64,000 nucleotides of DNA, taken from the NCBI RefSeq assembly GCF_918741275.1, contig NZ_CAKKNA010000009.1:1-64000 (forward strand), read 5' to 3'. The notes beneath the pieces were generated by a model. That model was not told the origin of the DNA and made no database searches. It saw only the letters and a program-made list of their open reading frames with translations. Within the stretch, counting starts at the first letter, position 1; the number at the start of each line of letters is the position of its first letter. Shown piece after piece: positions 8,031 through 18,299 of the stretch. The position numbers were made by a program, and so were the translations under genes. This stretch comes from Bacillus sp. CECT 9360. GTDB lineage: Bacteria; Bacillota; Bacilli; Bacillales; DSM-1321.

Positions 8031-8044
8031 AATTTTTATGTTCC

Positions 8045-8080
8045 AAAAAAAATCAGTCCTTTCTTAGACTGATTTTTTTT
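8045..8080 (+). terminator. Terminator of the activator gene
   Basis: AAAAATCAGTC pairs with GACTGATTTTT, followed by further T residues. Confidence 0.88.
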
Positions 8081-8200
8081 GTCAATCACATAAAAAGCGG
8101 AACAGTTTTTTTGGCACTCACTAAATTATCCGATAGTTTTTGCCCTATGATATACTACAGGTATAATCAGCCAATTTTGGCTTGCGCGGGAGGATTTTAC

Positions 8201-9043
8201 ATGGGATTGACTGATCGTGAAGTACAGGTGTGGAACGAGATTAGCGAGTGGGAACAAAAGCTGTTTGAATATGAACCGACAGATTTTGTTTCGCTTTATG
8301 ATAAGTGGCTGGAGCAGGGAGTTTCCTTGCTTCCTGAAGAGACACAAAAGGAATTTTTCGAAAAGCTGGATAACTTGTTATTTCATTTGCATGCAATGGT
8401 GCAAAGCTCTCAGATACAAATGGATGCTCGCGAGCGGATTTTAGGAACCGCGCGTGTTTTTCATCAGGATATTTCGGCCATTTCCGATTTGAAAGCATTG
8501 ACGATTGATCAGTTGAATTATATAGCGGAACAGCATATTGCGAGGCACAGGCTATATTCTTTTGCACAAGGTGGCGCGACCGGCTCAGGCGGTTATCTTC
8601 TGCTTGGTAGTGACCTGCCGGCAATCGCTGTTATTAATGTTAGAGTGGTACAGCTCATTGCGATGTCTTATGGTTATGAAGTGAATACCCCGTTCGAAAT
8701 GATGATAGCCCTTAAGGTATTTAATATTGGCATGATGCCGAAGCGACTGCAAGGAGCTGCTTGGGAAGAACTTATTAACGAAACAAAGAATGCAGAGGAT
8801 GATTATTTTTACGAAGGCAGCGACGAACTAGTGAATATATCTTCGCTCGATCTACCGCTCAAACAACTTTTAAAAGCTATGGCGATTACTGTTTTTCGTG
8901 AAAAACGTATTCAAGGTGTCCCGTTGATTTCTATGATCATCGGTGCTGGATCGAATTATCAATTGACCAGAAAAGTGAGCGAGTTTGCCCAAAAATATTA
9001 TCAGTATCGATATTTGCATGACAAAAGAGAGGGACAGGAATGA
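8201..9043 (+). CDS. EcsC-family protein
   Basis: A 280-residue protein of the EcsC family, recognisable by the conserved ATGSGGYLLLGSDLPAI segment in the middle and the glycine-rich end (ISMIIGAGSNYQLTRKV). The biochemical role of the family is not settled; the founding member is the third gene of the ecs ABC-transporter operon. The start is the ATG at 8201 behind GGGAGGA, not the longer upstream reading. Its stop overlaps the moaB start by four bases (ATGA), so the two are cotranscribed. Confidence 0.8.
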   Translation: MGLTDREVQVWNEISEWEQKLFEYEPTDFVSLYDKWLEQGVSLLPEETQKEFFEKLDNLLFHLHAMVQSSQIQMDARERILGTARVFHQDISAISDLKALTIDQLNYIAEQHIARHRLYSFAQGGATGSGGYLLLGSDLPAIAVINVRVVQLIAMSYGYEVNTPFEMMIALKVFNIGMMPKRLQGAAWEELINETKNAEDDYFYEGSDELVNISSLDLPLKQLLKAMAITVFREKRIQGVPLISMIIGAGSNYQLTRKVSEFAQKYYQYRYLHDKREGQE

Positions 9044-9552
9044 GTGTCACCGAGCATAAAAAAGAAGCGCCGAAGCAAATTCGCTGTATGGTTATTACCG
9101 TTAGTGATACACGAACAAAGGCTACAGACAAAAGTGGAAAGCAGATGATGGATCTCTTAGGTAGTAACGGACATGAATTGATTGAATATGAGATTGTAAA
9201 AGATGAACGTAAAGTAATCGAAGAGGCTATCCTTAAAGGAGCTGGAAATCCTGAGGTTGATGTCATTTTGACCAATGGCGGAACGGGGATTGCCAAGCGG
9301 GATGTGACGATTGAAACGGTTAAAGGTCTTCTGGATAAAGAAATTCCTGGCTTCGGTGAGCTATTCCGCATGCTGAGCTATCAGGAGGATATCGGTTCAG
9401 CGGCGATTTTATCAAGGGCGATAGCAGGAGTGGTAAATAATAAAGCCATATTCTCCACTCCCGGGTCTACGGGTGCAGTAAGGCTTGCAATGGACAAGCT
9501 GATCTTGCCGGAAATAGGACATGTTGTAAGAGAACTGAATAAGGATGCATAA
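9040..9552 (+). CDS. moaB: Molybdenum cofactor biosynthesis protein B
   Basis: A 170-residue MoaB/MogA-fold protein with the molybdopterin-binding signature (LTNGGTGIAKRDVT) and SRAIAGVVNNKAIFSTPGS. It takes part in adenylylation or metal insertion of molybdopterin. No other molybdenum cofactor gene is in the window; a lone moaB next to argGH is also the arrangement in B. subtilis. Translationally coupled to the EcsC gene. Confidence 0.92.
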   Translation: MSVTEHKKEAPKQIRCMVITVSDTRTKATDKSGKQMMDLLGSNGHELIEYEIVKDERKVIEEAILKGAGNPEVDVILTNGGTGIAKRDVTIETVKGLLDKEIPGFGELFRMLSYQEDIGSAAILSRAIAGVVNNKAIFSTPGSTGAVRLAMDKLILPEIGHVVRELNKDA

Positions 9553-9592
9553 TTAAAAGGCTTGGACATTTCCGAGCCTTTTAATTATGCAT
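9545..9592. terminator. Bidirectional terminator built from two gene ends
   Basis: ATGCATAATTAAAAGGCT (9545-9562) is repeated exactly inverted at 9575-9592, with TGGACATTTCCG between. The arms contain the stop codons and last coding bases of both converging genes. In both directions the stem is A-rich at its base and can act as a terminator. Confidence 0.85.
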
Positions 9593-9895
9593 CTTTTCAG
9601 TCATATCCTGATTCACCCGGTACCAGAGCCACAGGTCATTGATTGTGGATGCAAGGTCGGCGATTTCTGAATTGAGCTGGCAGGAAAACGAGAAATCATA
9701 TTCATCGGAAAGCTGTGCCTGCTTTCTATTTATGAGTTGCTCCAATTCTTTAATCCGGTCCGGGATGCCGCCGCGTATGTTTTCCCATAACAGCAGCACT
9801 TCCTGCTGTTCAGCCTCGCTGTATTCCTTCCATCCTTTCGTGAATACTGGAACAGAGATTCCGAGCCGTTTATCGAATGAAAAAATCTTCTTCAT
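9581..9895 (-). CDS. Small conserved-looking protein of unknown function
   Basis: A 104-residue soluble protein (starting MKKIFSFDKR) with charged helical segments around residues 20-65 that could form a coiled coil, and a Trp-rich stretch (NDLWLWYRVNQDM) near the end. I do not recognise a family. The start at 9895 lies behind GAGGAGAAACGTT; a longer reading begins 15 bases upstream. It converges on moaB and diverges from argG. Confidence 0.6.
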   Translation of the reverse strand: MKKIFSFDKRLGISVPVFTKGWKEYSEAEQQEVLLLWENIRGGIPDRIKELEQLINRKQAQLSDEYDFSFSCQLNSEIADLASTINDLWLWYRVNQDMTEKMHN

Positions 9896-10035
9896 AACGT
9901 TTCTCCTCACACTTACATAATAATGTTAATGTGCTATATCTTTTTCTAGTTCATTATTCATTATAGCAAACTTAAAAAAACATTAAAAATACCTTGCATT
10001 TCCATAGAAAAGCTGATAAGTTTATAAATAATTAA

Positions 10036-10072
10036 TTGAATAAAAATAATATAACATGAATTTTTATTCATG
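10036..10072. promoter_or_regulatory. Two ARG boxes (AhrC/ArgR operators) before argG
   Basis: CATGAATTTTTATTCATG (10055-10072) is a perfect 18-bp palindrome matching the ARG box. TTGAATAAAAATAATAT (10036-10052) is a weaker adjacent box. Paired boxes bind the hexameric arginine repressor, so argGH should be repressed by arginine. Confidence 0.85.
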
Positions 10073-10091
10073 CAGGGGAGGACGAACTAAC

Positions 10092-11297
10092 ATGACAAAT
10101 CAAAAAGTTGTTTTAGCTTATTCTGGGGGGTTAGATACTTCCGTTGCGATAAAGTGGTTGCAGGAAAAAGGGTATGATGTGGTAGCATGCTGCTTAGATG
10201 TTGGCGAAGGAAAGGATTTAGATTTTATTAAGGAAAAGGCGTTGAAGGTAGGCGCAATTAAATCCTATGTAATAGATGCAAAAGAAGAGTTCGCCAATGA
10301 ATTTGCTTTACCGGCTTTGCAGGCTCATGCATTATATGAAGGAAAATATCCGCTTGTCTCGGCGCTATCACGCCCGCTGATCGCTAAAAAGCTGGTCGAA
10401 GTAGCTGAGACGGAAAACGCGGTTGCCGTAGCACACGGTTGTACGGGTAAAGGAAATGATCAGGTTCGTTTTGAAGTATCCATTCAGGCTCTAAACCCAA
10501 ACTTAAAAGTGCTGGCTCCCGTACGCGAATGGAATTGGTCGCGTGAGGATGAAATTCAGTATGCGCTGGATAATGAGATTCCAATTCCTATTAATTTAGA
10601 CAGCCCATATTCGATTGACCAGAACCTATGGGGGCGTTCCAACGAATGCGGTATTCTTGAAGACCCATGGGCAGCACCACCGGAGGAAGCTTATGAGCTA
10701 ACTACCAGTCTGGAACAAACGCCGGATACACCGGATATCATTGAAATTGGCTTTGAAAATGGTGTTCCGGTGTCACTGAATAACACTTCTTATACACTGT
10801 CTAATTTGATTCTTGAACTAAATTTGCTGGCTGGCAAGCATGGTGTAGGCCGGATCGACCATGTCGAAAACAGATTGGTCGGAATCAAATCCCGTGAGGT
10901 GTATGAGTGCCCGGGAGCAATAACGCTAATAAAAGCGCATAAAGAGCTTGAAGATATTACACTTGTAAAAGAAGTTGCCCACTTCAAACCGGTCATTGAA
11001 AAGAAATTAACGGAACTCATTTATGAGGGGCTTTGGTTCTCCCCATTAAGGGGTGCATTACTTGCTTTTTTAAAGCAGACACAGCAAACTGTCACCGGGA
11101 CGGTTCGTGTAAAATTGTTCAAAGGTCACGCAATTGTGGAAGGTAGAAAATCTGAGTATTCCTTATATGATGAAAAGCTAGCGACATATACCGCCAGTGA
11201 TGAATTTGATCATAGCGCTGCAGTCGGTTTCATTTCCCTTTGGGGCCTTCCGACGAAGGTATCCAGCATCGTAAACCAAAAGAAGGTGACCGTGTGA
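10092..11297 (+). CDS. argG: Argininosuccinate synthase
   Basis: A 401-residue enzyme joining citrulline and aspartate with ATP in arginine synthesis. The N-terminal pyrophosphatase loop [10 protein letters not shown], the [13 protein letters not shown] block and the [10 protein letters not shown] segment are all present. Start at the ATG at 10092 behind GGGGAGG; an upstream in-frame ATG overlaps the ARG box. It overlaps argH by four bases (GTGA). Confidence 0.97.
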   Translation: MTNQKVVLAYSGGLDTSVAIKWLQEKGYDVVACCLDVGEGKDLDFIKEKALKVGAIKSYVIDAKEEFANEFALPALQAHALYEGKYPLVSALSRPLIAKKLVEVAETENAVAVAHGCTGKGNDQVRFEVSIQALNPNLKVLAPVREWNWSREDEIQYALDNEIPIPINLDSPYSIDQNLWGRSNECGILEDPWAAPPEEAYELTTSLEQTPDTPDIIEIGFENGVPVSLNNTSYTLSNLILELNLLAGKHGVGRIDHVENRLVGIKSREVYECPGAITLIKAHKELEDITLVKEVAHFKPVIEKKLTELIYEGLWFSPLRGALLAFLKQTQQTVTGTVRVKLFKGHAIVEGRKSEYSLYDEKLATYTASDEFDHSAAVGFISLWGLPTKVSSIVNQKKVTV

Positions 11298-12691
11298 GCA
11301 AACTGTGGGGCGGCAGATTTACAAAGTCTGCCGAAGAGTGGGTAGATGAATTTGGGGCTTCCATATCTTTCGATCAGGAGCTTGTTATGGAGGATATCCA
11401 AGGAAGCCTCGCGCATGTAACGATGCTAAAAAAATGTGGGATCCTGCCGGCAAGTGATGCCGAACAAATCATCGAAGGATTGAACGTTTTAAAGGAAAAA
11501 GCATTCAATGGCGAGCTGTCTTTTTCGGTTGAGATGGAGGACATCCATCTCAACCTTGAGAGCATGCTGATTGCCGAAATCGGACCGGTGGGCGGAAAGC
11601 TTCATACTGGACGGAGCCGGAATGACCAGGTTGCAACTGATATGCATTTATATTTACGCAGCCAAACGGAAGATGTACTCCAACTAATAAATAATCTGCA
11701 GGAATCGATCCTGAATCAAGCAGAAAAACATGTGGAAACGCTTATTCCAGGGTATACCCATCTGCAACGGGCCCAGCCTATTTCGTTTGCGCATCATGTG
11801 ATGGCCTATTTCTGGATGCTTGAGCGGGATAAGGAACGATTTACGGAAGGCCTAAAAAGAATAAATATTTCTCCGCTTGGCGCAGGTGCGCTTGCCGGTA
11901 CGACATTTCCGATTGACAGGGAGTACACGGCCGGACTGCTGGGCTTTGAAGGGATTTATGAAAATAGCCTTGATGCTGTTAGTGATCGTGATTTTATCCT
12001 TGAATTTTTAAGCAACAGCTCCACGCTCATGATGCACCTGTCGCGTTTCAGTGAAGAAATCATTCTTTGGTCAAGCCAGGAATTTCAATTCATCGAACTC
12101 GATGATGCATTCTCGACGGGAAGCAGCATTATGCCGCAAAAGAAAAATCCGGATATGGCCGAATTGATCCGCGGGAAAACAGGTCGTGTATATGGAAACC
12201 TGACTGGCATGCTAACTGTATTGAAGGGATTGCCGCTCGCCTATAATAAAGACATGCAAGAGGATAAGGAAGGCATGTTCGATACTGTAAAAACGGTGAT
12301 AGGATCCTTAAAAATATTCGAAGGCATGATTTCGACCATGAAAGTAAGGACTGAAGTGATGGAAAGGGCTACAAAATCCGATTTTTCCAATGCGACAGAG
12401 CTTGCGGATTATCTTGCCGGCAAAGGCATGCCATTTAGAGAAGCCCATGAAGTAGTCGGGAAGCTTGTCCTCCATTGTGTACAAAAAAATTGTTATCTGG
12501 CTGATTTGCCGATGGAGCATTTTAAAGCCGCTTCGCACTTATTCGAGGATGATATTTATACAGCTTTAGATCCGTATCAGGCAGTGAAGCGGCGCAACAG
12601 CGCAGGCGGAACTGGTTTTGAGCAGATTAAGCTGGCGATTTCGAAAGGGAAAAAACTTGTGGCAGAATACAAACAGCCCGCTCACCAATAA
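11294..12691 (+). CDS. argH: Argininosuccinate lyase
   Basis: A 465-residue fumarase/aspartase-superfamily enzyme that splits argininosuccinate into arginine and fumarate. [13 protein letters not shown] and the superfamily signature [12 protein letters not shown] are intact. The GTG start at 11294 lies within the argG stop and behind AAGGTGA, so translation is coupled. Upstream in-frame codons only extend into argG. The terminator overlaps the stop codon. Confidence 0.97.
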   Translation: MSKLWGGRFTKSAEEWVDEFGASISFDQELVMEDIQGSLAHVTMLKKCGILPASDAEQIIEGLNVLKEKAFNGELSFSVEMEDIHLNLESMLIAEIGPVGGKLHTGRSRNDQVATDMHLYLRSQTEDVLQLINNLQESILNQAEKHVETLIPGYTHLQRAQPISFAHHVMAYFWMLERDKERFTEGLKRINISPLGAGALAGTTFPIDREYTAGLLGFEGIYENSLDAVSDRDFILEFLSNSSTLMMHLSRFSEEIILWSSQEFQFIELDDAFSTGSSIMPQKKNPDMAELIRGKTGRVYGNLTGMLTVLKGLPLAYNKDMQEDKEGMFDTVKTVIGSLKIFEGMISTMKVRTEVMERATKSDFSNATELADYLAGKGMPFREAHEVVGKLVLHCVQKNCYLADLPMEHFKAASHLFEDDIYTALDPYQAVKRRNSAGGTGFEQIKLAISKGKKLVAEYKQPAHQ

Positions 12692-12710
12692 GGTGAACGG
12701 GCTGTTTTTT
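12672..12710. terminator. Terminator between argH and the converging uspA-like gene
   Basis: AACAGCCCGCTCACC pairs with GGTGAACGGGCTGTT (one mismatch), loop AATAA, T run on the plus strand. Confidence 0.88.
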
Positions 12711-13161
12711 ATTCCGGTTCTTTTTCTGATCGGATGACCAATACGTCACAGGTTGCGTGCCGGGTGACATAATCAGATACGCTTCCAAGCATAAGGCGTT
12801 CAATTGCGTTGAGCCCGGTAGCCCCGCAGATGATTAAGTCTGTTTCGTGTTTTTTGGGCAAGTCTTTTGCAATTTTAATCTTGGGGCTTCCAAGTTCAAT
12901 CTCTACTTTCAAATCTTTGATCCCGGCTTCTGCTGCTTCCGCTTTATATCTGTCCATTAATTCTCCTGCAAAGCTCTCAGTCCGGTCTCTTATTGTTAAG
13001 TCATACGCTTCGATGGTAGGAAAGTTTCGTGTATCAATCACATGTGCTAACACTATCTGCGAATCATTTCTTTTGGAGATTTCAAGAGCTTTTTTAAAAG
13101 CCCGATCCGCTTCTTGGGAGCCATCCACAGCTACTAGGATTTTTTTATAGGTTAGTGTCAT
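12709..13161 (-). CDS. Universal stress protein, UspA family
   Basis: A 150-residue single-domain Usp protein: N-terminal ILVAVDGS strand and C-terminal ATP-binding type motif (ICGATGLNAIERLMLGSVSDYV, of the G-2x-G-9x-GS form). These cytoplasmic ATP-binding proteins aid stress survival. Start at 13161 behind GGAGGAG, shorter than the longest frame. It converges on argH and sits back to back with ald. Confidence 0.9.
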   Translation of the reverse strand: MTLTYKKILVAVDGSQEADRAFKKALEISKRNDSQIVLAHVIDTRNFPTIEAYDLTIRDRTESFAGELMDRYKAEAAEAGIKDLKVEIELGSPKIKIAKDLPKKHETDLIICGATGLNAIERLMLGSVSDYVTRHATCDVLVIRSEKEPE

Positions 13162-13336
13162 AATACTTCTCCTCCTTCTACTATAAATATACAATATTTT
13201 CTTGCTGAACTTTCAGGATACTTATAACAATTTAGTGAAGTTTAAAATTATATCCCGGTTTATATGCACAAAAGATTGGAGATAGCATAATAGTAGGAGA
13301 AGCAAATATTGTGGAGCGGATTCGGAGGTAAAGATA

Positions 13337-14464
13337 ATGAGAATTGGAATTCCGAGGGAAATCAAAAACAATGAGAATCGAGTATCTTTGGCCCCGTCTG
13401 GAGTGGTGAACCTTGTTAATTCAGGGCATGAGGTCTTTATTGAAACTGGTGCGGGTTTAGGCTCGGGATTCACGGACCAGGACTATTCGGCAGCAGGGGC
13501 GGAAATGGTTGAGTCTGCCAAAGAGGCATGGTCACAGGATATGGTTATGAAGGTGAAGGAACCCATACCAGAGGAATACGGTTATTTTGCGGAAGGACAA
13601 ATCCTTTTTACTTATCTCCATCTAGCTCCTGAAGAGGCATTGACAAAAGCGCTTATCGAGAATAAAGTGACTGCTATCGCCTATGAAACAGTCCAGCTTC
13701 CGAACCGGTCTCTACCACTGTTGACACCAATGAGCGAAGTCGCCGGAAGGATGTCCCCGCAAATCGGCGCCCAGTTTCTTGAAAAGGTTTATGGAGGAAA
13801 AGGCATTCTCCTTTCTGGGGTGCCGGGTGTCCGCAGAGGGAAGGTGTCGATAATCGGCGGGGGGATTGCGGGAACGAATGCAGCCAAAATTGCAGTCGGT
13901 CTTGGGGCAAATGTGACGATGCTTGACGTCAATCCAGACAGGCTGCGTCAGCTTGATGATATTTTCGGAAATGATCTAACGGTGATGATGTCCAATCCAT
14001 ATAATATTGCTGAATCTGTGAGAAACTCGGATTTGGTGATCGGCGCGGTTCTAATCCCTGGTGCCAAGGCGCCCAAGCTTGTAACTGAACAAATGATCAA
14101 GGACATGTCACCGGGATCTGTCGTCGTTGATATTGCGATCGACCAGGGAGGTATTTTCGAAACGACTGATAAAATCACGACACATGATAACCCGACATAT
14201 GAAAAACACAATGTCATTCATTATGCGGTCGCCAATATGCCAGGAGCTGTACCGAGAACGTCAACCATTGCCTTGACGAATGTTACGGTCCCTTATGCCA
14301 TTCAGATTGCAAATAAAGGAGTAAAACAGGCATGCCTGGAAAACGAAGCTCTTTTACTGGGCTGCAATACGGCGGCCGGGCATGTCACTTATAAAGCGGT
14401 TGCCGAGGCGCATGGCATGGAGTATAAGGACGCGAGGCAAATAATTGAAGAAATGAGTGGATAA
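13337..14464 (+). CDS. ald: Alanine dehydrogenase
   Basis: A 375-residue NAD-dependent enzyme interconverting L-alanine with pyruvate and ammonia. It has the N-terminal [16 protein letters not shown] signature, catalytic Lys in MKVKEP, His in YLHLAPE, and an NAD-binding loop ([10 protein letters not shown]). Full family length. GGAGG precedes the ATG. In Bacillus it supports growth on alanine and normal sporulation. Confidence 0.97.
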   Translation: MRIGIPREIKNNENRVSLAPSGVVNLVNSGHEVFIETGAGLGSGFTDQDYSAAGAEMVESAKEAWSQDMVMKVKEPIPEEYGYFAEGQILFTYLHLAPEEALTKALIENKVTAIAYETVQLPNRSLPLLTPMSEVAGRMSPQIGAQFLEKVYGGKGILLSGVPGVRRGKVSIIGGGIAGTNAAKIAVGLGANVTMLDVNPDRLRQLDDIFGNDLTVMMSNPYNIAESVRNSDLVIGAVLIPGAKAPKLVTEQMIKDMSPGSVVVDIAIDQGGIFETTDKITTHDNPTYEKHNVIHYAVANMPGAVPRTSTIALTNVTVPYAIQIANKGVKQACLENEALLLGCNTAAGHVTYKAVAEAHGMEYKDARQIIEEMSG

Positions 14465-14467
14465 AGC

Positions 14468-14500
14468 TGAAGGCAGTCACTAGGGTAGCTGCCTTTTCAT
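14468..14500. terminator. Terminator after ald
   Basis: AAGGCAG pairs with CTGCCTTTT across a 12-base loop; the stem is short. The converging peptidase gene ends beside it. Confidence 0.55.
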
Positions 14501-15598
14501 TTAACTTATGATTTGAAGTGTTTTTGGATATTTCGTCAGTACTTCATAACCGTTTTCCGTGATGAATAAATCATCCTCAATCCGAACACCGGCAACATCA
14601 GGCACATAGATGCCCGGCTCGATCGTGAAAACCATCCCTGGCTGTAAAAGTAACGGATTTGTTTCCGTCAATGATGGATATTCATGGACACCGATTCCTA
14701 GTCCGTGGCCAAGACGGTGAGGGAAATATTGGCCATAGCCTTTATCAGCAATGATTTTTCTCGCAGTTAAATCGATGCTGGAGCAAGCGGTGCCAACAAC
14801 ACTTGCAGAAACTGCGGCTTCCTGTGCTTTTAACACCGTTTCATAGATGTCATGCTGCTTGTCAGTGATATCTCCATAAGCTATCGTTCTTGTAATATCT
14901 GAGCAATAGCCTTCATAGACCACTCCAAGGTCAAATAAAACCAAATCTCCGCGCTGTATCTTCGTCATCCCTGGTGTTCCATGGGGAGAAGCGGCGTTCT
15001 TCCCTGTCAGAACCATCGTCGAAAAAGACATTTGACTAATACCCGCTTTTTTTAATTCAAATTCAATGGCGGCGAGGATTTCCATTTCTGTTTTTCCTTC
15101 GCTGATTTCATTTGCGCCCACTTCGATGGCAAAGTCAGCGAGACGGCAAGCTTCCCGGATCTTCGTCATTTCTTTATCTGTTTTGATCATGCGCAGCTGT
15201 CGCAGCTTTTCTTCGGCTGAAACAAATTCTGGGACTGAAAAAGTTTCGTTCACTTTTTCATATCGTTCGACATTCATATGTTCTTTCTCAATAGCGATTC
15301 TTTTTATGGAGATGCCCCGGTTTGCAACCGAGCTCTTTATTTGTTCCCATGGGTCTTCGATGTCACTATAGCCTATGATTTCAGGATCCCAACCGGTTTT
15401 CTTTGCCTCCTCGACCTCCATTTTCGGGACGACAAGGAATGGCTCGGCATCAGGGAAGACTGCCAATGCAAGCAATCTCTCATGGGGGTCACTTAAAAAA
15501 CCGCTAAGATAGAACACATTTTCAGGAGCCGTGATCAGTGCGGCGTCAATCGTATTTTGCCTTAACCAATCTTTTACTGATTCGATTCGTTGATTCAT
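14501..15598 (-). CDS. Xaa-Pro dipeptidase/aminopeptidase, M24 family
   Basis: A 365-residue two-domain metallopeptidase. An N-terminal creatinase-like domain is followed by the pita-bread catalytic domain from about residue 130. Metal ligands are visible in LVLFDLGVVYEGYCSDITRT (two Asp), HRLGHGLGIGVHE (His), FTIEPGIY (Glu) and GVRIEDD (Glu). It would remove N-terminal residues before proline. ATG at 15598 behind GGAGGGA. Exact preference (dipeptides or longer) cannot be told. Confidence 0.9.
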   Translation of the reverse strand: MNQRIESVKDWLRQNTIDAALITAPENVFYLSGFLSDPHERLLALAVFPDAEPFLVVPKMEVEEAKKTGWDPEIIGYSDIEDPWEQIKSSVANRGISIKRIAIEKEHMNVERYEKVNETFSVPEFVSAEEKLRQLRMIKTDKEMTKIREACRLADFAIEVGANEISEGKTEMEILAAIEFELKKAGISQMSFSTMVLTGKNAASPHGTPGMTKIQRGDLVLFDLGVVYEGYCSDITRTIAYGDITDKQHDIYETVLKAQEAAVSASVVGTACSSIDLTARKIIADKGYGQYFPHRLGHGLGIGVHEYPSLTETNPLLLQPGMVFTIEPGIYVPDVAGVRIEDDLFITENGYEVLTKYPKTLQIIS

Positions 15599-15772
15599 AT
15601 AGATCCCTCCGCTTTTAACTACTAATTTGACGATAACAATAAGAAAATGGATTGTAAACTGTTAGATACTTTTGAAAAAGGGTAAACAAGAAGGTGAATC
15701 TATTTTTTCAAAAGGATTACTGGCATTTATCTAGAAAAAGATATATGGATACAAATCGAGAGGAGAATGAAT

Positions 15773-16456
15773 ATGAAGGTTTCCTATCATGGACATGCGG
15801 TTATCAAGATTGAGACAAATGGCAAAACGATTTTATTTGATCCATTTATTAACGGAAATGAATTAACCGATTTAAAGGTGGAAGATGTGAAGGCGGATGT
15901 CATTATTCTGACTCATGGACATGGTGATCATCTTGGGGATACAGTGGAAATTGCAAAAAAGAATAATTCATTGGTAATCGGCACAGCTGAGATGGCAGCA
16001 TACATAGGCTTTCAAGGTATAGAAAAAACACATGGAATGCATATTGGCGGTTCGTATGAATTTGACTTCGGCAAGGTGAAGCTTACACCCGCCTTCCATG
16101 GCAGCGGGTTTATCACGGATGATAAGCAAATCATTTATTTAGGAATGCCTGCAGGTGTCCTTTTCTCGGCAGAAGGAAAGACAGTTTATCACGCAGGTGA
16201 TACGGCCCTCTATTCCGATATGAAGCTAATCGGGGAAAGGCATCCGATTGATCTTGCCTTTTTGCCAATCGGCGATAATTTTACAATGGGCCCTGAAGAT
16301 GCGGCGCTCGCGGCAAAATTTTTGAACCCGAAACAGGTCGTCCCGATACACTATAATACATTCCCTCCTATCAAGCAGGATCCTCATAAGTATGTTGAAA
16401 TGCTTGGTCGCGGCATCGGGAAGGTCTTGCAAGCAGGAGATTACATTGATTTGTAA
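15773..16456 (+). CDS. ytkL: UPF0173 metal-dependent hydrolase
   Basis: A 227-residue metallo-beta-lactamase-fold protein with [10 protein letters not shown] (the HxHxDH metal site), HGSGF and [12 protein letters not shown]. It matches B. subtilis YtkL in length and neighbourhood. The substrate of the family is unknown to me. Start at the second ATG (15773), seven bases after GAGGAGA; the ATG at 15767 is too close to it. Confidence 0.92.
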   Translation: MKVSYHGHAVIKIETNGKTILFDPFINGNELTDLKVEDVKADVIILTHGHGDHLGDTVEIAKKNNSLVIGTAEMAAYIGFQGIEKTHGMHIGGSYEFDFGKVKLTPAFHGSGFITDDKQIIYLGMPAGVLFSAEGKTVYHAGDTALYSDMKLIGERHPIDLAFLPIGDNFTMGPEDAALAAKFLNPKQVVPIHYNTFPPIKQDPHKYVEMLGRGIGKVLQAGDYIDL

Positions 16457-16468
16457 AAAAAAAAACGG

Positions 16469-16499
16469 ACAGCCAGGTTCACACAACTGGCTGTTTTTT
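16469..16499 (+). terminator. Terminator after ytkL
   Basis: ACAGCCAG and CTGGCTGT stem with a T run. Confidence 0.85.
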
Positions 16500-16573
16500 A
16501 CTGAACGTGTCTTTTTTTTGCCAGACAAGCATAAAATGTACCGCAGGATTATTAGTGATTGGGGGGACGATCA

Positions 16574-16801
16574 TTGAAACAAAGGCTGTTGCTTTGCTTG
16601 CTATTAATAGGCGTCATGCTTTATTATGCGGTGCCAAGACTTACGCTAACAGGCTCAGGACTGGAAAGTATTTTTGCTGCAAGCTGGCTGCTTTTTGCCT
16701 TGTTTGCGGTTGCAGGGAACCTGACAGGAATGCTTTACGCTCCTAAAAAACGAAAGAGAGCTGAAACTGGGCAAATGCGCCAAAGAATGCGTGCTTATTA
16801 A
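16574..16801 (+). CDS. Small two-helix membrane protein
   Basis: A 75-residue protein starting at a TTG behind GGGGGGA. Two hydrophobic segments (about residues 3-20 and 34-54) are followed by a very basic tail (PKKRKRAE). No family recognised. It is between ytkL and ytoI and close to the ytoI promoter. Confidence 0.6.
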   Translation: MKQRLLLCLLLIGVMLYYAVPRLTLTGSGLESIFAASWLLFALFAVAGNLTGMLYAPKKRKRAETGQMRQRMRAY

Positions 16802-16809
16802 TAGTTGAT

Positions 16810-16838
16810 TTGAATAGCATCTTCTTTCACTCTATAAT
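16810..16838 (+). promoter_or_regulatory. SigA promoter of ytoI
   Basis: TTGAAT, 17 bases, TATAAT. Start near 16845, about 30 bases before the TTG start of ytoI. Confidence 0.7.
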
Positions 16839-16873
16839 GAAGAAAAAGGTAATCCGTGAAAAGGGTGAAGAGA

Positions 16874-18193
16874 TTGGAAACGAAGCATGAACAAATTTTA
16901 AAACATATAGATGGGCTACCGGTTGGCGAAAAAATATCCGTACGCCAGATTGCAAAGGCCTTAACTGTGAGTGAAGGAACCGCATACCGCGCGATTAAGG
17001 ATGCGGAGAATAAAGGATATGTGTCTACCATTGAAAGGGTAGGAACGATCAGGATCGAACAGAAGAAAAAAGAAAATATCGAAAAGCTCACGTTTGCTGA
17101 GGTTGTTAATATAGTGGACGGTCAGGTGTTAGGCGGACGTGCCGGCCTTCATAAAACGTTAAACAAATTTGTCATCGGAGCCATGAAGCTTGAGGCCATG
17201 ATGAGATACACAGGGCCGGGAAATTTGTTGATAGTCGGGAACCGGACACAAGCCCACGAACAGGCATTAAAGGCCGGAGCCGCTGTTTTAATCACCGGCG
17301 GTTTCGATACGGAGGAGCAGGTCAAGAAGCTGGCCGATGAGCTTCAGATGCCGGTCATTACCACCAGCTACGACACGTTTACTGTGGCAACCATGATCAA
17401 CCGCGCAATTTACGATCAGTTGATCAAAAAAGAAATCTTGCTAGTGGAGGATATCCTGACACCGATACATGAAACGACCTTCCTGAAAACTACTGACCCT
17501 ATCTCAGTCTATCTTGAATACAATAAGGAAACCAAGCACAGCCGTTTCCCTGTCGTCGATGAAAACATGAAGATACAGGGGATGGTCACCTCCAAGGACA
17601 TTATGAGCCAGGATGAAAATATTCTCATAGAAAAAGTGATGACAAAAAGCCCGATGACGGTAGGCGCTAAGACGAGTGTGGCATCAAGCGCGCATATGAT
17701 GGTATGGGAAGGCATTGAGTTGATCCCGGTTGTCAATGACAATCATATGCTGCAAGGCATTATTAGCCGTCAGGATGTCTTAAAGGCGATGCAAATGAGC
17801 CAAAGACAGCCCCAGGTTGGGGAAACGATTGATGACATTATTACAGGCCAGCTTTCCAAGAGTGAAGGCAACGCAAAAGGGGAAGAAATATACCGGTACG
17901 AAGTGACCCCGCAGATGACTAATCATCTCGGTACCATCTCTTACGGCGTATTTACAACGATTGTCACCGAAACCGCCAACAGGGTTCTCAGAGGATTCAA
18001 GCGCGGAGACCTTGTGGTTGAGAATACGACAATCTATTTTATTAAACCGGTACAGATCGATAGCATGCTTCAAATCGTTCCAAAGGTATTGGAAGTCGGC
18101 AGAAAGTTCGGAAAAGTCGATGTTGAGGTTTACAATCAAGGAAAGCTTGTCGGAAAAGCGATGATGACCTGTCAGCTCCTTGATCGCCCATAA
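16874..18193 (+). CDS. ytoI: HTH-DRTGG-CBS-hotdog protein
   Basis: A 439-residue multidomain protein. Order: winged helix-turn-helix (about 1-65, VRQIAKALTVSEGTAYRAI), DRTGG domain (about 70-180), two CBS domains (about 185-305) and a C-terminal hotdog thioesterase-like domain (about 325-435). The architecture matches B. subtilis YtoI and suggests a regulator sensing an adenine nucleotide and perhaps an acyl-CoA; its targets are unknown. The TTG at 16874 sits five bases after AAGGGTGA and is preferred to an upstream GTG at 16856. Confidence 0.88.
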   Translation: METKHEQILKHIDGLPVGEKISVRQIAKALTVSEGTAYRAIKDAENKGYVSTIERVGTIRIEQKKKENIEKLTFAEVVNIVDGQVLGGRAGLHKTLNKFVIGAMKLEAMMRYTGPGNLLIVGNRTQAHEQALKAGAAVLITGGFDTEEQVKKLADELQMPVITTSYDTFTVATMINRAIYDQLIKKEILLVEDILTPIHETTFLKTTDPISVYLEYNKETKHSRFPVVDENMKIQGMVTSKDIMSQDENILIEKVMTKSPMTVGAKTSVASSAHMMVWEGIELIPVVNDNHMLQGIISRQDVLKAMQMSQRQPQVGETIDDIITGQLSKSEGNAKGEEIYRYEVTPQMTNHLGTISYGVFTTIVTETANRVLRGFKRGDLVVENTTIYFIKPVQIDSMLQIVPKVLEVGRKFGKVDVEVYNQGKLVGKAMMTCQLLDRP

Positions 18194-18205
18194 TTAGTAA
18201 AAGAA

Positions 18206-18250
18206 AAAGGATAATCATCCAGGAGTTTTTCCTAAGTGATTATCCTTTAT
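18206..18250. terminator. Bidirectional terminator between ytoI and ytpI
   Basis: AAAGGATAATCA and TGATTATCCTTT form a perfect 12-bp stem. Confidence 0.85.
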
Positions 18251-18299
18251 TGTTTTTTAAAACATTGTTGTTGTGACCAAAAATCGACAGAAACATTTA

